From 2-12-FULL-43-11 sp035655355 (GTDB lineage Bacteria > Patescibacteriota > Minisyncoccia > UBA6257 > Colwellbacteraceae): a DNA stretch of 8,326 nt. This document shows positions 7,668-8,326 of the stretch, in pieces. The notes beneath the pieces are model-generated. The model was given only the letters and a program-made list of their open reading frames with translations. It did not search any database and was not told the DNA's origin. Position 1 is the stretch's first letter. Each line of letters opens with the position of its first letter. The DNA lies in the NCBI GenBank assembly GCA_035655355.1, contig DASRUQ010000033.1:1-8326 (forward strand), in the 5' to 3' direction. The translations under genes were made by a program, and so were the position numbers.

Positions 7668-7685
7668 GGTTTCATTAATGAAACC
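7668..7685. repeat. 18-base perfect palindrome
   Basis: GGTTTCATTAATGAAACC is fully symmetrical. As RNA it gives a 7-base-pair stem with a TTAA loop at the end of the rRNA trailer, but no T-run follows. As DNA it could be an operator about 65 bases upstream of the response regulator promoter. From here to 7748 I see no gene. Confidence 0.6.
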
Positions 7686-7748
7686 GATGGGGAGTACATT
7701 ATAGTATCTACCTTTTAAAAGTTTCCATTAAATCTACGAGAGTTTTTG

Positions 7749-7757
7749 TGTTATAAT
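7749..7757 (+). promoter_or_regulatory. Extended -10 promoter of the response regulator
   Basis: TGTTATAAT is identical to the aldolase extended -10 box. The predicted transcription start, 7 bases after the box, is the A of ATG 7764, so the mRNA should be fully leaderless. This decides the start against a TTG at 7746, which would place the promoter inside the gene. Confidence 0.8.
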
Positions 7758-7763
7758 CAATTA

Positions 7764-8162
7764 ATGCCTAAAGATGGTAAAAAAGTTCTGGTAGCTGAGG
7801 ATGACGTTTTTCTATCCCAGCTTTTGAGCATCCGCTTAGAAAGAGCCGGGATTAATGTCTTGAAGGCTTTTGACGGCGAAGAGACTTTGGAAATTATAAA
7901 AAGAGAAAGACCAGACCTTGTTTTACTTGATATTATTCTCCCTAAAAAATCCGGGTTTGAGGTAGCCGAAGAAGTTGCCTCTAATCCGATGTTAAGGAAT
8001 ATCCCGATTATAATCACCTCTAACTTGGGCCAAGATAGTGATATAGAAAGAGGCATGGCCCTGGGGGTGGTGGAATATTTAGTAAAGGCTAATGTTAATA
8101 TTGATGATTTAGTTGCTAAAATCCAAGGCTATTTAACTAAGACTAGCGTAGCTGTCGGATAA
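7764..8162 (+). CDS. Single-domain response regulator (CheY-like)
   Basis: A 132-residue receiver domain with no output domain, expected to take a phosphoryl group from a histidine kinase in the cytoplasm and signal by protein contact. The acidic pocket is E12-D13-D14 (VLVAEDD), the phosphorylated residue is D56 (DLVLLDIILP), the switch residue is S86 in PIIITSN, and the conserved lysine is K108 in YLVKAN, where the usual proline after lysine is alanine. Length and motifs are complete, so it should be functional. The kinase partner is unknown; the sensor genes at the left end are over 6 kb away. The nearest gene downstream is a prepilin, so a role in pilus control is possible but only inferred. 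The ATG at 7764 is supported by the leaderless promoter. Confidence 0.92.
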   Translation: MPKDGKKVLVAEDDVFLSQLLSIRLERAGINVLKAFDGEETLEIIKRERPDLVLLDIILPKKSGFEVAEEVASNPMLRNIPIIITSNLGQDSDIERGMALGVVEYLVKANVNIDDLVAKIQGYLTKTSVAVG

Positions 8163-8189
8163 GGATGTTATTCACACCTTGTTTTCTTT
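8161..8189 (+). terminator. Probable terminator after the response regulator
   Basis: AAGG-A-TGT (8161-8168) pairs with ACA-CCTT (8174-8180): seven base pairs with one bulged A and a TATTC loop, followed by GTTTTCTTT. The stem begins within the stop codon. It is of modest strength. Confidence 0.55.
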
Positions 8190-8205
8190 ATTGTTAGCGG
8201 TTTTG

Positions 8206-8211
8206 TATAAT
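8206..8211 (+). promoter_or_regulatory. -10 box upstream of the prepilin gene
   Basis: A perfect TATAAT, preceded directly by TG. Transcription would begin near 8218, leaving an A-rich leader of about 50 bases before ATG 8268. No clear -35 box and no Shine-Dalgarno site near the ATG are seen. Confidence 0.5.
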
Positions 8212-8267
8212 GAAAGCATAGTTAAAAGGTCGAGAAAATAGAAGACAAAAAATCTTAATAAAATAAA

Positions 8268-8326
8268 ATGACAAAAAATAAAGGTTTCACGCTCGTTGAG
8301 CTTTTGATTGTGGTAGCCATCTTGGC
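8268..8326 (+). CDS. Type IV prepilin-like protein, N-terminus (partial, cut by window edge)
   Basis: The 19 visible complete codons read MTKNKG followed by FTLVELLIVVAIL. This is the class III signal of type IV pilins and pseudopilins: a short basic leader, a glycine before the cleavage site, a phenylalanine to be N-methylated, glutamate at mature position 5, and a hydrophobic helix. Prepilin peptidase (PilD) would cut after G6, and the product would enter a pilus or a type II secretion or competence pseudopilus. The rest lies beyond the window, so major pilin and pseudopilin cannot be told apart. The start is preceded by an A/T-rich leader without a Shine-Dalgarno sequence. Type IV pili are frequent in CPR bacteria. 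Confidence 0.9.
   Translation, partial: MTKNKGFTLVELLIVVAIL

Noticed and set aside
7746..7763. TTG start giving six more residues on the response regulator
   Set aside because: These codons include the TGTTATAAT promoter; the ATG at 7764 coincides with the predicted transcription start and fits the receiver domain start.

Overview
The window looks like a piece of a Candidate Phyla Radiation (Patescibacteria) chromosome, most likely of the Parcubacteria group. The reasons are a divergent bacterial 16S rRNA gene with no 23S, 5S or tRNA gene beside it, sensor proteins of the 7TM-plus-HHLRTPL type, compact spacing, and a type IV prepilin. The group assignment is inferred from sequence character; no database was searched. 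TAA ends six of the seven complete or 3'-complete genes and TGA ends the partial kinase at the left edge, so UGA is a stop here.

Layout. 1-154: C-terminal end of a histidine kinase. 192-1412: a multi-membrane-helix sensor with a HisKA domain but no ATPase domain. 1440-2306: class II fructose-bisphosphate aldolase-type enzyme. 2372-3034: ribosomal protein L25/CTC. 3018-4505 (overlapping L25): membrane-anchored coiled-coil protein with a lytic transglycosylase domain. On the minus strand: a release factor 1 lacking its N-terminal domain (5248-4523) and ribosomal protein L31 (5614-5315), separated by a terminator that overlaps the release factor promoter. 5757-7642: a 16S rRNA transcription unit with promoter, leader, gene and trailer, where leader and trailer pair in two blocks to form a long processing stem. 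7764-8162: a CheY-like response regulator. 8268 to the right edge: start of a type IV prepilin.

The main observation concerns translation initiation. The 16S gene keeps a well-formed helix 45 with its GGAA loop, but the tail after it does not contain the anti-Shine-Dalgarno core: the five bases aligned with CCUCC read AUUAA, and no CCTCC occurs anywhere in the trailer. In agreement, none of the starts I examined has a convincing Shine-Dalgarno sequence. Several genes (aldolase, L25, release factor, L31, response regulator) have a good -10 box placed so that transcription would begin 0 to 8 bases before ATG. The window therefore suggests a bacterium that initiates translation largely on leaderless mRNAs and whose ribosome has lost the SD-pairing tail. 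The shortened release factor 1 is a second oddity of the translation system.
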